Virus record (IMG/VR): IMGVR_UViG_3300020207_000228
Location: 1 to 20,047 of that record
Source of the DNA: a virus
Length of the DNA stretch: 20,047 nucleotides
Reading direction: 5' to 3' (one strand)
Both the position numbers and the translations under genes were made by a program. The first letter of the stretch is position 1. Each line of letters starts with the position of its first letter. Below the pieces are notes generated by a model. It did not search any database, was not told where the DNA came from, and saw nothing but the letters and a program-made list of their open reading frames with translations. Positions 1 to 8,037 of the stretch are shown here, in pieces.

Positions 1-13
1 TAAATAGATAGTT

Positions 14-952
14 ATGGCAACTAGCATTACTACTACTTACGCAGGTGAATTTGCAGGGAAATATATCTCTGCATCCTTGTTAAGTGCAGATACTATTGAG
101 GGCAATGGTATCACTGTAAAACCTAATGTCAAATTCAAAGAGACATTAAAAGTATTATCAACTAACGCATTGGTTAAAGATGCCTCATGTGATTACTCAG
201 ATCAGTCTACGGTAACACTTACTGAGCGTGTCCTTCAGCCAGAGGAATTTGAGGTAAACCTCACTTTGTGCCGAAAAGACTTTAGATCGGACTGGGAAGC
301 GATTTCAATGGGCTACTCTGCTTACGATCAACTGCCTCCATCTTTTGCTGATTTCCTTATCGGACATGTATCAGCTAAAGTTGCTCAGAAAATGGAGCAA
401 AACATCTGGGCAGGTGTAAACGCAAATGCAGGAGAGTTTGATGGTTTGACTACATTGATGACAGCCGATAGCTCAGTAGTTGATGCAACTACAACTGAGA
501 CTGCTTTCTCATCATCTAACATTCAAGCTGAATTAGCTAAAGTTGTAGATGCAATTCCTAACGCAGTTTACGGTTCTGAGGATCTAGCGATCTATGTACC
601 TAAGAATGTAGCTAAATTGTACATCCGTTCATTGGATGGCTTTGGCGCATCTGGTCTAGGTGGCAACGGTTATGAGGGTAAAGGTTCAATGTGGTACGGA
701 AACGGAGCGCAGTTGAGCTTTGATGGTATTCCATTGTTCGTAGCATCTGGTATGCCTAGCGATCACATGGTAGCATGTCGTAAAGAAAACATCTTTTTCG
801 GCACTGGTTTGCTAAGCGACCACAATGAAGTTCGTGTGATTGACACTGCGGAAACGCTTGGAGATCAGAATGTTAGAGTTGTAATGCGCTTTACCGCAGG
901 GGTACAATATGGTATTGCTGAGGAAATGGTGCTATACACTTTGGCATCCTAA
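14..952 (+). CDS. Major capsid protein (HK97-fold, putative)
   Basis: This 312-aa protein most likely forms the icosahedral shell. It has an N-terminal segment rich in small and polar residues, then alternating helical and beta segments with a conserved-looking stretch around residues 190-205 (NAVYGSEDLAIYVPK), and it ends in a beta-rich region (VVMRFTAGVQYGIAEE), as in HK97-like capsid proteins of Bacteroidota phages. There is no obvious N-terminal protease or delta domain. The strong terminator right after it fits a very highly expressed structural gene. The ATG at 14 is the first in frame. The assignment rests on family resemblance and position next to tube, portal and connector genes. Alternative: another abundant virion protein. 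Confidence 0.75.
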   Translation: MATSITTTYAGEFAGKYISASLLSADTIEGNGITVKPNVKFKETLKVLSTNALVKDASCDYSDQSTVTLTERVLQPEEFEVNLTLCRKDFRSDWEAISMGYSAYDQLPPSFADFLIGHVSAKVAQKMEQNIWAGVNANAGEFDGLTTLMTADSSVVDATTTETAFSSSNIQAELAKVVDAIPNAVYGSEDLAIYVPKNVAKLYIRSLDGFGASGLGGNGYEGKGSMWYGNGAQLSFDGIPLFVASGMPSDHMVACRKENIFFGTGLLSDHNEVRVIDTAETLGDQNVRVVMRFTAGVQYGIAEEMVLYTLAS

Positions 953-976
953 TTAGGCTTAATTATTAACTATTAA

Positions 977-1011
977 GGGGCGAGTGAGCGATTGCTTGTT
1001 CGCCCTTTTTT
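977..1011 (+). terminator. Rho-independent terminator after capsid gene
   Basis: GGGCGA (978-983) pairs with TCGCCC (1000-1005), and an inner AGC/GCT pairing closes a GATT loop. A run of six T follows at 1006-1011. It lies 24 nt after the capsid stop codon and before the next gene, so it probably trims capsid transcripts while some polymerase reads through, because I see no clear promoter between here and 1028. Confidence 0.85.
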
Positions 1012-1027
1012 ATAAAACCACATTTCA

Positions 1028-1576
1028 ATGGCATGTAATTTATCAGCAGGGCGCAAAGTTCCATGTAAAGATGTAGTAGGCGGTATTAAAGCGGTCTATT
1101 TTATCAACTACGGAACTGCTACCCTAAGCTACGATGCAACAGATACGGATGTAATTGATGATCTCGGATCAGTAACTGCATACAAGTACGAGCTAAAAGG
1201 TGCATCTAGCTTTGAACAGTCAATTACCTCATCAAGAGAAAACGGTACAACTTTCTTTGAGCAAACTCTTAACCTCACTTTGACTAAGTTGAGCAAAGAG
1301 GATCACAAAGAGATCAAACTACTTTCTTACGGCAGACCTCATGTAGTGATCCATGACTACAACGGCAATGCTTTCTTGATGGGTGCAGAACATGGTGCAG
1401 AGGTAACTGGTGGTACTATCGTAACTGGTGGTGCTATGGGCGATATGTCTGGCTACACTTTAACACTTTCAGCGCAAGAGCAGATCCCTGCTAATTTCCT
1501 TGAGGGTGCAACTGAGGCAGATCCATTTGCAGGACTGACCACAGATCCATCTGTAACAGAGGGAACGAACTCATAG
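1028..1576 (+). CDS. Putative major tail tube protein
   Basis: The 182-aa product is acidic and beta-rich, without membrane segments. Its size, its Ser/Thr/Gly-rich strands, the ending in a disordered Thr/Ser/Glu-rich tail (last ~25 residues) and its position directly after the capsid gene resemble tail-tube-like virion proteins of Bacteroidota phages. Residues 52-90 (YKYELKG...TLNLTLTKL) look like the paired strands of a tube beta-sandwich. It is flanked by terminators on both sides, consistent with an abundant product. I cannot exclude a head decoration or other neck protein, because no tape-measure gene is visible in the window. Confidence 0.5.
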   Translation: MACNLSAGRKVPCKDVVGGIKAVYFINYGTATLSYDATDTDVIDDLGSVTAYKYELKGASSFEQSITSSRENGTTFFEQTLNLTLTKLSKEDHKEIKLLSYGRPHVVIHDYNGNAFLMGAEHGAEVTGGTIVTGGAMGDMSGYTLTLSAQEQIPANFLEGATEADPFAGLTTDPSVTEGTNS

Positions 1577-1610
1577 GCTACTCTCTTAGTCTTTTTTATG
1601 TGTTTGGTGT

Positions 1611-1639
1611 GGGGGGTGCGTTTTGCGCCCCCCTTTTTT
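1611..1639 (+). terminator. Rho-independent terminator after tube gene
   Basis: A nine-base-pair stem (GGGGGGTGC at 1611-1619 with GCGCCCCCC at 1625-1633, one G-T wobble) encloses a GTTTT loop and is followed by six T at 1634-1639. It ends the capsid/tube part of the structural block. Confidence 0.9.
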
Positions 1640-1676
1640 ATGGGTAACACTTTACCTCTAATTTAGTTATATAAGT

Positions 1677-2036
1677 ATGCACATAGTAACTACAAGTGAA
1701 CCACATACCGTAAAGCTAGTACCCAGAGCTTTCCCTACTGGGGATATAGTGATGAGCGTAAGAGATGAGGACACCAGAAAAGAGTGGGATCACTCAGCCA
1801 GTTCTGATGACTATACGGTTACAGATAACTTTCTAGAGCTTGATTTTAGCCCCTCTGAGGGCATTACTATCACTGAGGGGAGGTTCTATACCTTTCGTAT
1901 AAAAGAGGGCAGTACAGAGCTTTATAGAGGTAAGATATTCTGCACTGATCAGACCGATTTTGAAAAATACACCACCATAAATAATACATACAGTGAAACT
2001 GAAAGTAGTAGCACTAACCAATACAAATTCCGATGA
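1677..2036 (+). CDS. Small beta-rich structural protein of unknown function
   Basis: The 119-aa protein has no recognised enzymatic motif. It is predicted by eye to be an all-beta domain (residues ~5-95, alternating hydrophobic positions) with a polar Ser/Thr/Asn-rich C-terminus. A segment reading LYRGKIFCTDQ (residues ~82-92) is a pattern I associate with small virion proteins located just upstream of portal genes in flavobacterial phages. Its stop overlaps the portal start (ATGA at 2033-2036), so the two are translationally coupled. The start follows the previous terminator by 38 nt. A weak TAATTTAG element at 1659-1666 could be a promoter -7 box, but no matching TTG is present. Confidence 0.6.
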   Translation: MHIVTTSEPHTVKLVPRAFPTGDIVMSVRDEDTRKEWDHSASSDDYTVTDNFLELDFSPSEGITITEGRFYTFRIKEGSTELYRGKIFCTDQTDFEKYTTINNTYSETESSSTNQYKFR

Positions 2037-3781
2037 GTAAAATACGCATTGTAAACCTCAGCTCCTACACTACGCCTCAAGTAAAAGAGGATAACCGTAA
2101 ACAGTGGGTAGAGTATGGGGATGATAACATGTACTATGAGTACCTTATCAACCGTTACAACGGATCTGCTACCAATAACGCCATTATAAACGGTGTTACA
2201 GAGCTGATCTATGGTAAGGGTGTAGGTGCTACCGATGCCTCACAAAAACCTAACGAGTACGCTCAGATGATCAGCATGTTTAGTAAGCACTGCTTACGCA
2301 GAATATGTTTTGATCTCAAGGCACTAGGTCAAGCCACTTTCCAAGTGATCTACAATGAGGATAAAACGCAGGTAGCTCAAGTTGAGCATTTCCCAGTAGA
2401 GACACTACGCTATGAGAAGTGTAACGAGGATGGAGAGGTAGAGGCTTACTGGTACAGTAAAGACTGGACTAAGATCCGTAAGAAAGGCTATGAGCCAGAG
2501 CGCATCCCTGCGTTTGGCTATGGAGAGCAAGGGGATAAAATTGAGATCTTTTGTATCAGACCGTACAGAGCAGGTTTCTACTACTACTCTCCAGTAGACT
2601 ATCAAGGGGGGTTACAGTATGCAGAGCTTGAGGAGGAGGTAGCTAACTTTCACTTGAACAATGTACGCTCAGGGTTACACCCATCCATGCTGATTAACTT
2701 TAATAACGGTGTACCATCTGATGAGGAAAGAGAACTCATTGAGCGCAAAATTATTAACAAATTTAGTGGCTCAAGCAATGCAGGTAAATTCATCCTTGCT
2801 TTCAATGATAGTGCCGATACTCAAGCCTCTATTGAACCAGTGCAACTCTCAGATGCCTCAAACCAATACGAGTTTCTGGCAGAGGAAAGCAGAGAAAAAC
2901 TGATGGTAGCACACCGTATTACCTCTCCTTTCTTATTGGGTATTAAAGATGGTTCTGGCTTAGGATCTAATGCAGATGAGATTAAGACTGCCTCACTCCT
3001 ATTCCAGAACACAGTGATCCGAGCTACGCAGGAGCTGATCCTAGATGCTATGGATGATATTCTATCTTACAACGGCGTAGCCCTAAAGCTATACTTTAAG
3101 CCTCTACAACCGCTTGAGTTTATTGATTACGAGGGATTGGATCAAGAGACTAAAGAGGAACAAACTGGGCGTAAGTTTAGTGCAGATCAAGAACCCGATT
3201 TAGAGGATTTTCTTGAGCAGATAGGCGAGGATGAGCCACTAGAGAACGATTGGGAACTGGTAGACATTGACAGTGAAAGCACTGAGGATGAGCCAGAGGA
3301 TTTTGATGTAGAAAAATACCTAAACGGTCTAGTGAACCTATCTGCTAATGAGGACTCAACCCAAGATAGTGAAAGATACAAGGTGCGCTATGCGTATGTT
3401 AAAGGCACTAGCAAAAGCCCAGAGGGGGAAACCAGAGCTTTTTGTAAAAAGATGCTGAGATCCAAAAAGGTCTACCGCAAAGAGGACATAGGATTTATGT
3501 CAGCTCAAGGGGTAAACAAAAAGCATGGGCATAAAGGCAGAAACTACTCCATCTTTAAGTACAAGGGAGGGGTAAACTGCCACCACCGATGGGAACGCAG
3601 GATCTACAAAAAGAAGCTAACCAAAGATGGAGAGATCTATGGAGGCGATGCCTTGAAAGGAACTGATTTTGTGAATGTAAACCAAGCAGTAAGAGAGGGG
3701 TTTAAGCTACCCAAAAACCCTAACGAGGTAAGTGTAGCACCTATTGACATGCCTAGAAACGGACACCACCCTAACTACTAA
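2033..3781 (+). CDS. Portal protein with extra C-terminal Cys/His domain
   Basis: The first ~365 residues have the layout of an HK97/SPP1-type portal: an N-terminal lead, a helical wing/stem region, and a segment near residues 285-330 (SREKLMVAHRITSPFLLGI) that matches portal proteins, where the subunit helix and crown begin. The portal is the dodecameric vertex through which DNA enters and leaves the head. Residues ~385-447 form a very acidic linker, followed by a basic domain (~448-527) with FCKKML (470-475), a Tyr/Gly-rich stretch, and GGVNCHHRW (512-520). That Cys-Cys-His-His arrangement resembles the end of Mu gpF-like minor head proteins and may bind metal. At 582 aa it is longer than the usual ~400-500-aa portal. 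The portal assignment is confident; the role of the tail domain is inference. Confidence 0.8.
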   Translation: MSKIRIVNLSSYTTPQVKEDNRKQWVEYGDDNMYYEYLINRYNGSATNNAIINGVTELIYGKGVGATDASQKPNEYAQMISMFSKHCLRRICFDLKALGQATFQVIYNEDKTQVAQVEHFPVETLRYEKCNEDGEVEAYWYSKDWTKIRKKGYEPERIPAFGYGEQGDKIEIFCIRPYRAGFYYYSPVDYQGGLQYAELEEEVANFHLNNVRSGLHPSMLINFNNGVPSDEERELIERKIINKFSGSSNAGKFILAFNDSADTQASIEPVQLSDASNQYEFLAEESREKLMVAHRITSPFLLGIKDGSGLGSNADEIKTASLLFQNTVIRATQELILDAMDDILSYNGVALKLYFKPLQPLEFIDYEGLDQETKEEQTGRKFSADQEPDLEDFLEQIGEDEPLENDWELVDIDSESTEDEPEDFDVEKYLNGLVNLSANEDSTQDSERYKVRYAYVKGTSKSPEGETRAFCKKMLRSKKVYRKEDIGFMSAQGVNKKHGHKGRNYSIFKYKGGVNCHHRWERRIYKKKLTKDGEIYGGDALKGTDFVNVNQAVREGFKLPKNPNEVSVAPIDMPRNGHHPNY

Positions 3782-3784
3782 ACA

Positions 3785-4285
3785 ATGGCAAAAGTATTAT
3801 TCATTAAGCGTGAGCATTTGGTAGAGAACTCTGTGATCTCTGGTAATGTGGACAGTGATAAACTGCTCCCCTTTATTGAGATCGCTCAAGAGATCCACAT
3901 CCAGAGCTATCTGGGAACTAAGCTATACGATAAGCTACGCAATGACATTACCAATGATAGTCTTACTGCGGATTACATTACGATCCTAGATGACTACATA
4001 CAACCTATGCTGATCCACTTTGCTATGTGCGAGTACCTACCGCACTCAGCTTATACGATAGGCAATGGTGGTGCATATAAGCACCAGAGCGAAAACTCAG
4101 CACCTATGGAGCAGAGTGAGATTGAGTTTTTAAGCAACAAGCATAGAGATATAGCAGAGCATTATGGGCGCAGGTTTATTGACTACATGAGCTTTAACAT
4201 AAACAAGTACCCAGAATACAACTCCAACAATAATGATGACATGCACCCACAAAAAGATGCCTACTATGGAGGGTGGAACATCTAG
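3785..4285 (+). CDS. Head-tail connector protein (DUF6712-like)
   Basis: The 166-aa, mainly helical protein starts 3 nt after the portal stop. The pattern of residues 1-100 (a strand-like VLFIKREHL opening, then IEIAQEIHIQSYLGTKLYDKL and a helix with IQPMLIHFAMCEYLP) is that of gp6/gp15-type head-completion proteins of Bacteroidota phages, which I recall as DUF6712. Such proteins form a ring under the portal to which the tail joins. The C-terminal ~30 residues are Asn/Tyr/Asp-rich and probably flexible. The position right after portal supports the role. Confidence 0.65.
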   Translation: MAKVLFIKREHLVENSVISGNVDSDKLLPFIEIAQEIHIQSYLGTKLYDKLRNDITNDSLTADYITILDDYIQPMLIHFAMCEYLPHSAYTIGNGGAYKHQSENSAPMEQSEIEFLSNKHRDIAEHYGRRFIDYMSFNINKYPEYNSNNNDDMHPQKDAYYGGWNI

Positions 4286-4391
4286 AAGCTACAAGATCAA
4301 GCGCATAAACCTCCAGAGATTAAAGAGATACCTAACAAAGCAGAAAAACCAATTAGATAAACAGACCGCTAATGGCAAGTTTGACAGATAA
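4266..4391 (+). CDS. Small basic ORF bridging connector and fibre genes
   Basis: A 41-codon ORF runs from ATG at 4266 to TAA at 4389-4391, overlapping the connector end and the next gene's start by 20 nt each, so it exactly fills the gap. It is strongly basic (about a dozen Lys/Arg; YKIKRINLQRLKRYLTKQK at residues 9-27) and would form a helix. No family is recognised. Gap filling and a clean overlap pattern favour a real gene, but its short length means chance is possible. Confidence 0.45.
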   Translation: MEGGTSRSYKIKRINLQRLKRYLTKQKNQLDKQTANGKFDR

Positions 4392-4797
4392 CAAAGTAAA
4401 AGACACCTACAAGGGGCTGATCAAAACCTCAGACAGTGCAGAGATTACTGGAGAGGTACAGTTATCAGATGGGGATGGTAATACCATACCAGTGTATGTC
4501 AATACTGATGGCGTAAAATTTACTGGTAAGGTCAAGGATAAGGATGGCGATGTGGGTACAGATGGTCAAATCCTATTCTCTACTGGTAGCCAAGTAAACT
4601 GGAAAAGCTACAACTATACCCACAGTCAAAGCGTGGCTAGTACATCATGGTCAATTACCCACAATTTAGGCTATGAGCCTAGTGTAACTGTGGTAGTGAG
4701 TAACCAAAAGGTATTTGCTCAAGTGAACTATACCACCGCAAATAGCCTCACAATTAGTTTTAGTGATGCTCAAAGCGGTAAAGCATATTTATTGTAA
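4372..4797 (+). CDS. Tail fibre/appendage protein, short
   Basis: This 141-aa protein is Asp/Gly/Thr/Ser-rich. Residues ~88-141 contain the pattern W-S-I-T-H-N-L-G-Y-E-P, then V-x-V-V-V and V-N-Y-T-T-A-N-S-L-T-I-S-F, ending in SGKAYLL. This small beta domain is common at the C-terminus of phage fibre and tail-spike proteins. The N-terminus (LTDNKVKDTYKGLIKT) is also of the kind seen in fibre-associated proteins. It is followed by three further appendage genes, so a role in host attachment or as a fibre adaptor is likely. No enzymatic motif is visible. Confidence 0.6.
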   Translation: MASLTDNKVKDTYKGLIKTSDSAEITGEVQLSDGDGNTIPVYVNTDGVKFTGKVKDKDGDVGTDGQILFSTGSQVNWKSYNYTHSQSVASTSWSITHNLGYEPSVTVVVSNQKVFAQVNYTTANSLTISFSDAQSGKAYLL

Positions 4798-4817
4798 TTA
4801 AAAAAAAAACATAAAGC

Positions 4818-6488
4818 ATGGCAATTAAGTTTCTTGCGGATTTGGACATTAGCGGATCAGAGATCCAAAGCGTAGCCCTAGAAAACCGCACAAGCGATCC
4901 ATCAAGTGCCTCTACTGGTCAGATCTATTTTGACACTGGATCAAACGAGGTTAAGATCTACGATGGATCAAATTTCATTGTAGTAGGTAAAACCTACTCA
5001 GCAGGTAATGGTATCTCTCTTTCTGGTACTGCATTTAGTGTAGCAGGTGGAGATGGTCTTACTCAAGAGGCATCAGGTCTAAAGGTAGATAGCACTGTTA
5101 TCCGTACAACTGGCGCACAGACTAAGGCAGGGAATATGACATTCTCTAACAATGTTACTATTACTGGTAACTTGACTGTGAATGGTACACAAACCATTTT
5201 GAACACTGCGGAACTAGCAGTAGAGGATACTAACATTGAGTTGAACTCTGGATCTAGTGAGGGTGCTGATAGTGGTATCTCTGTAAACAGAGGTCAAGGC
5301 GAGGATGTACCTCAATTATTGTGGGATGAAAGTGCCTCTAGATGGACATTTACAAACAACGGGAGTACATTTTACAATATACCCCTCTCCACAGAGTACA
5401 ACAATTTCACATACACCCTACCAACTGCCAGTGCATCTACTCTGGGTGGTGTTAAGATTGGTTCTGGTATTACTATTACCAATGGTGTTATTAGTGCAGA
5501 TAGCCAGACTGCTAATGACTTTACTGATGCGTTACTTACCAAACTTAATGGTATTGCTACTGGTGCTGATAACTACTCTAGTTGGACTGTATCTGATGGT
5601 ACAAATAGTGAAACCGTAGGATCTGGTGCTACTGTACAATGGCGTGGTTCTGGTGCTACCTCAGTATCTTACGATGCTGAAAGCAACACTTTTACCATCT
5701 CTAGCACAGATACTAACACCAATACTCAGCTCTCAAAAGAGACTGTGCAGGATTATGTAGGAGAGATGCTTACTGGTAACACTGAGACTAACATCTCTGT
5801 TACCTATGATGATGCTAACAATAAGATCAACTTTGTAGCTACCGATACGAACACCCAGTTAAGCACTGAGGCAGTTCAAGATATTGTGGGTGCAATGTTC
5901 CAAAGCAACACTGAAACCAGAATTACTGCCACTTATCAAGATACAGATGGCACTATTGATCTTGTAGTAGATGATCAAAGCTACACACTACCTACTGCTA
6001 GTGGAGATATACTAGGGGGTATCAAAGTGGGTACAAACCTAAGTATCAATGAGGAGGGTATATTGAGTTCTACCGACACTAACACTCAGCTTAGTAATGA
6101 GCAAGTGCAGGATATTATTGGTGCGATGGTAACTGGCAATACTGAGACTAACATTAGTGTAACTTACAATGATAGTACTGGTAAGCTAAATTTCTCTGCC
6201 ACTGATACAGATACTACATACAGTGCAGGAGATGGTCTTAGCCTTAGCGGTACTACCTTTACTAATGCTAACGCTTACTACGCAGTAGATTTTACTGCTG
6301 ATGGTGGAGATTATGAGGTTACTACTGAGACTAGCTCTGTTCGTGTACCTGCTATTGTTCAGCTTTTAGATAGCACTGGGCGCATGGTATTACCAGATGT
6401 CGTACAAGATGCTACTAACGCAAAGTTTGTACTTAAATCAGTGCCTACTGGAGATTACTCTCTAGTTATCATGGGGCGTAGAGGTTAA
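4818..6488 (+). CDS. Tail fibre protein with internal repeats
   Basis: The 556-aa protein is dominated by Thr, Asn, Ser, Gly and Asp with short beta strands, as in trimeric fibres. The N-terminus (residues ~25-57) carries a TGQIYFDTGSNEVKIYDGS motif. Residues ~105-160 hold NNVTITGNLTVNGTQTILNT followed by VEDTNIELNSG and GISVNRG, a module found in structural proteins of marine phages. Residues 298-462 hold three copies of a ~42-residue unit (NTQLS..VQD..G.M...NTET.I..TY), with a second repeated unit (YTLPTAS...LGG.K.G) at ~199-226 and ~389-417. The last ~75 residues form a separate C-terminal domain, possibly the receptor-binding tip. The start is preceded by an A-run (4800-4811), typical of Bacteroidota initiation regions. 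Confidence 0.8.
   Translation: MAIKFLADLDISGSEIQSVALENRTSDPSSASTGQIYFDTGSNEVKIYDGSNFIVVGKTYSAGNGISLSGTAFSVAGGDGLTQEASGLKVDSTVIRTTGAQTKAGNMTFSNNVTITGNLTVNGTQTILNTAELAVEDTNIELNSGSSEGADSGISVNRGQGEDVPQLLWDESASRWTFTNNGSTFYNIPLSTEYNNFTYTLPTASASTLGGVKIGSGITITNGVISADSQTANDFTDALLTKLNGIATGADNYSSWTVSDGTNSETVGSGATVQWRGSGATSVSYDAESNTFTISSTDTNTNTQLSKETVQDYVGEMLTGNTETNISVTYDDANNKINFVATDTNTQLSTEAVQDIVGAMFQSNTETRITATYQDTDGTIDLVVDDQSYTLPTASGDILGGIKVGTNLSINEEGILSSTDTNTQLSNEQVQDIIGAMVTGNTETNISVTYNDSTGKLNFSATDTDTTYSAGDGLSLSGTTFTNANAYYAVDFTADGGDYEVTTETSSVRVPAIVQLLDSTGRMVLPDVVQDATNAKFVLKSVPTGDYSLVIMGRRG
5709..6203 (+). repeat. Three diverged protein-level repeats in fibre gene
   Basis: Codons 298-462 of the fibre gene encode three copies of one unit, starting near residues 298, 343 and 420. 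The second and third are separated by a YTLPTAS-type insert. Each reads NTQLS, a VQD-x-x-G-x-M helix-like turn, NTET, and a TY strand. The nucleotide copies have diverged, so the repeat is visible mainly at protein level. Confidence 0.8.
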
Positions 6489-6514
6489 TATATAATTTGA
6501 TTTATTTTTAGGTT

Positions 6515-7126
6515 ATGGCGATTAAGTTACTAGGAGATCTAGATGTTACTGGATCAATGAATATAACGGCATCTGATGTGCCTAACCTTTCAGCAAGTAA
6601 GATTACGAGTGGTACTTTAGGTACTGCTCGTATTCCGAACTTGAGCGCATCTAAGATTACTAGCGGTACTCTGGGTACTGCTCGTATTCCAGATCTATCT
6701 GCTACCTATGCTTTAAGTGGGCATAACCACTCTGGCACATACGACAATTATAGCTCATGGCGCATGTCAGCTAACAATGTCGTAAACACCGTAAACTCTG
6801 GAGATACCGTTACTATAACGGCAGGAGATAATGTTACCATAGAGCATGATAGTGGCAACATTACAATAAGTTCTACGGACACTAACACTAATACCACCTA
6901 TTCCGCAGGTAGTGGTCTAGATCTGTCTGGAACTACTTTTAAGGTAGAGACTGATCTAAGAGATGGTATTACTCATGTAGGTGTAAGCACATCAAACTAC
7001 ATCACTTTTGACAATACTAATAACCGCATAGATTTTTATGCAGGTGGTGTGTTTGTAGCAAGGCTTGAGAGTGATGGGGATTTACATGTTAAAGGCGATG
7101 TGATCGCAGTAAGCAATATATTCTAA
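6515..7126 (+). CDS. Tail fibre protein, paralogous to the preceding gene
   Basis: The 203-aa product begins MAIKLLGDLDVTGS, a close copy of the start of the 556-aa fibre upstream. Residues 23-58 are two tandem 18-residue units (PNLSASKITSGTLGTARI), a repeat typical of phage fibre shafts, followed by a third partial unit leading to SGHNHSG. Residues ~80-145 share NYSSW, NITISSTDTNTNT and TYSAGSGLDLSGTTF with the upstream fibre. A short C-terminal region (GDVIAVSNIF) ends the protein. The stop overlaps the next start (TAATG), which indicates coupled expression. It is probably a second or accessory fibre, or one shaft segment. Confidence 0.75.
   Translation: MAIKLLGDLDVTGSMNITASDVPNLSASKITSGTLGTARIPNLSASKITSGTLGTARIPDLSATYALSGHNHSGTYDNYSSWRMSANNVVNTVNSGDTVTITAGDNVTIEHDSGNITISSTDTNTNTTYSAGSGLDLSGTTFKVETDLRDGITHVGVSTSNYITFDNTNNRIDFYAGGVFVARLESDGDLHVKGDVIAVSNIF
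6581..6688 (+). repeat. Two tandem 54-nt repeat units in fibre gene
   Basis: Two consecutive 18-codon units encode the same peptide (PNLSASKITSGTLGTARI), but their nucleotides differ at many codons (Ser as tca/agt against agc/tct, Leu as ctt/tta against ttg/ctg). The differences I compared are synonymous, so the peptide has been kept while the DNA diverged. Confidence 0.85.
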
Positions 7127-8037
7127 TGGCATTACAGAGTAGTGGACAAATAAGCATATCTGATATAAAGACAGAGTTAGGGAGTTCTAGTGGCTCTCTA
7201 ACTACTCTGTCTACTACCGCAGGTAAATCTGCACCTCATGGCATGAAAGAATTTTATGGCTATACTCATAGCACATGGAGTAATGACTATGCCCTAGACT
7301 ATGATGGAGTGAATGACTATGTAAGAGGATCTTTAAGCTCACACCCATCTCAAGAGTTTAGTATTAGCATGTGGGTAAGGAATGATGAAAGCTCAAAACG
7401 AAATTTGGCATTGTACTGTACGGTGCATACTGAAAACAATGCTACAAACGGTAGGTTTTTGTGGTTTTATAATGCCACTTATAACCGTTTGATAGTCCAG
7501 TTTTTAAAACAAATCAATGGAGTAAATAAAACATACCAAAGAGCGTACCCCCTGCATGATAGTACAAACAGTTCCACAAGTGGAGTGTCAAACTCAGGTA
7601 CTGGATGGGTAAGCTCACAAAGAGGTAATACCGATAGCGATGGCTTTACGCATTTGATGGTCTGTATTGACCAAACTGAAAGCCTTAGTACCAATGGTAT
7701 TAAAACATATTGGAATGGCACTGAGCTTACTTATAGTGTGGGTAATAACTCTCACTTTACTACTGCTGAGGTAACTCACAATTACCTAGAGATAGGTGGT
7801 AACTATGGCAATACTGCGCCTAATACTATCTGGGATGGTGTCATAGATGAGGTGTATCTCTACGATGCTAAACTTTCCTCAAGCAATGTAAGTACGATCT
7901 ATGGCTATGGCAGAGATAGTGAAAATGTATTTACTACCAATTTTGAGACTGCATGGCGCATGGAGAATGATGTTACTGATGAAAGTGGTATAAGCAGTAT
8001 GAGTAATAATGGTGCAACCTTTATATCTAGTCCATAA
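7126..8037 (+). CDS. Appendage protein with LamG/concanavalin-like lectin domain
   Basis: The 303-aa protein opens with a fibre-associated lead (SSGQISISDIKTELG, residues 5-19, then ~25 residues ending at KEFYGY). Residues ~54-275 have the layout of a LamG-like (Laminin_G_3) jelly-roll: ALDYDGVNDYV at the start, FSISMWVR at 78-85, a WNGTEL strand, LEIGGN, and WDGVIDEVYLYDAKLS near the end. Such domains bind glycans, so this is a good candidate for surface recognition. It is coupled on both sides by TAATG overlaps. Substrate specificity cannot be read from the sequence. Confidence 0.75.
   Translation: MALQSSGQISISDIKTELGSSSGSLTTLSTTAGKSAPHGMKEFYGYTHSTWSNDYALDYDGVNDYVRGSLSSHPSQEFSISMWVRNDESSKRNLALYCTVHTENNATNGRFLWFYNATYNRLIVQFLKQINGVNKTYQRAYPLHDSTNSSTSGVSNSGTGWVSSQRGNTDSDGFTHLMVCIDQTESLSTNGIKTYWNGTELTYSVGNNSHFTTAEVTHNYLEIGGNYGNTAPNTIWDGVIDEVYLYDAKLSSSNVSTIYGYGRDSENVFTTNFETAWRMENDVTDESGISSMSNNGATFISSP

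Noticed and set aside
1453-1650. Reverse-strand ORF over the tube gene end
   Set aside because: It spans the terminator and mirrors the coding frame; there is no other minus-strand gene in the window.
1659-1666. TAATTTAG as a promoter -7 box before 1677
   Set aside because: No TTG occurs at the right distance upstream, and the remaining leader would be only ~10 nt.
5305-5619. 104-aa Leu/Val-rich ORF inside the fibre gene
   Set aside because: It is a shadow frame of the Thr/Gly-rich repeats, with a low-complexity product and no independent start signal.
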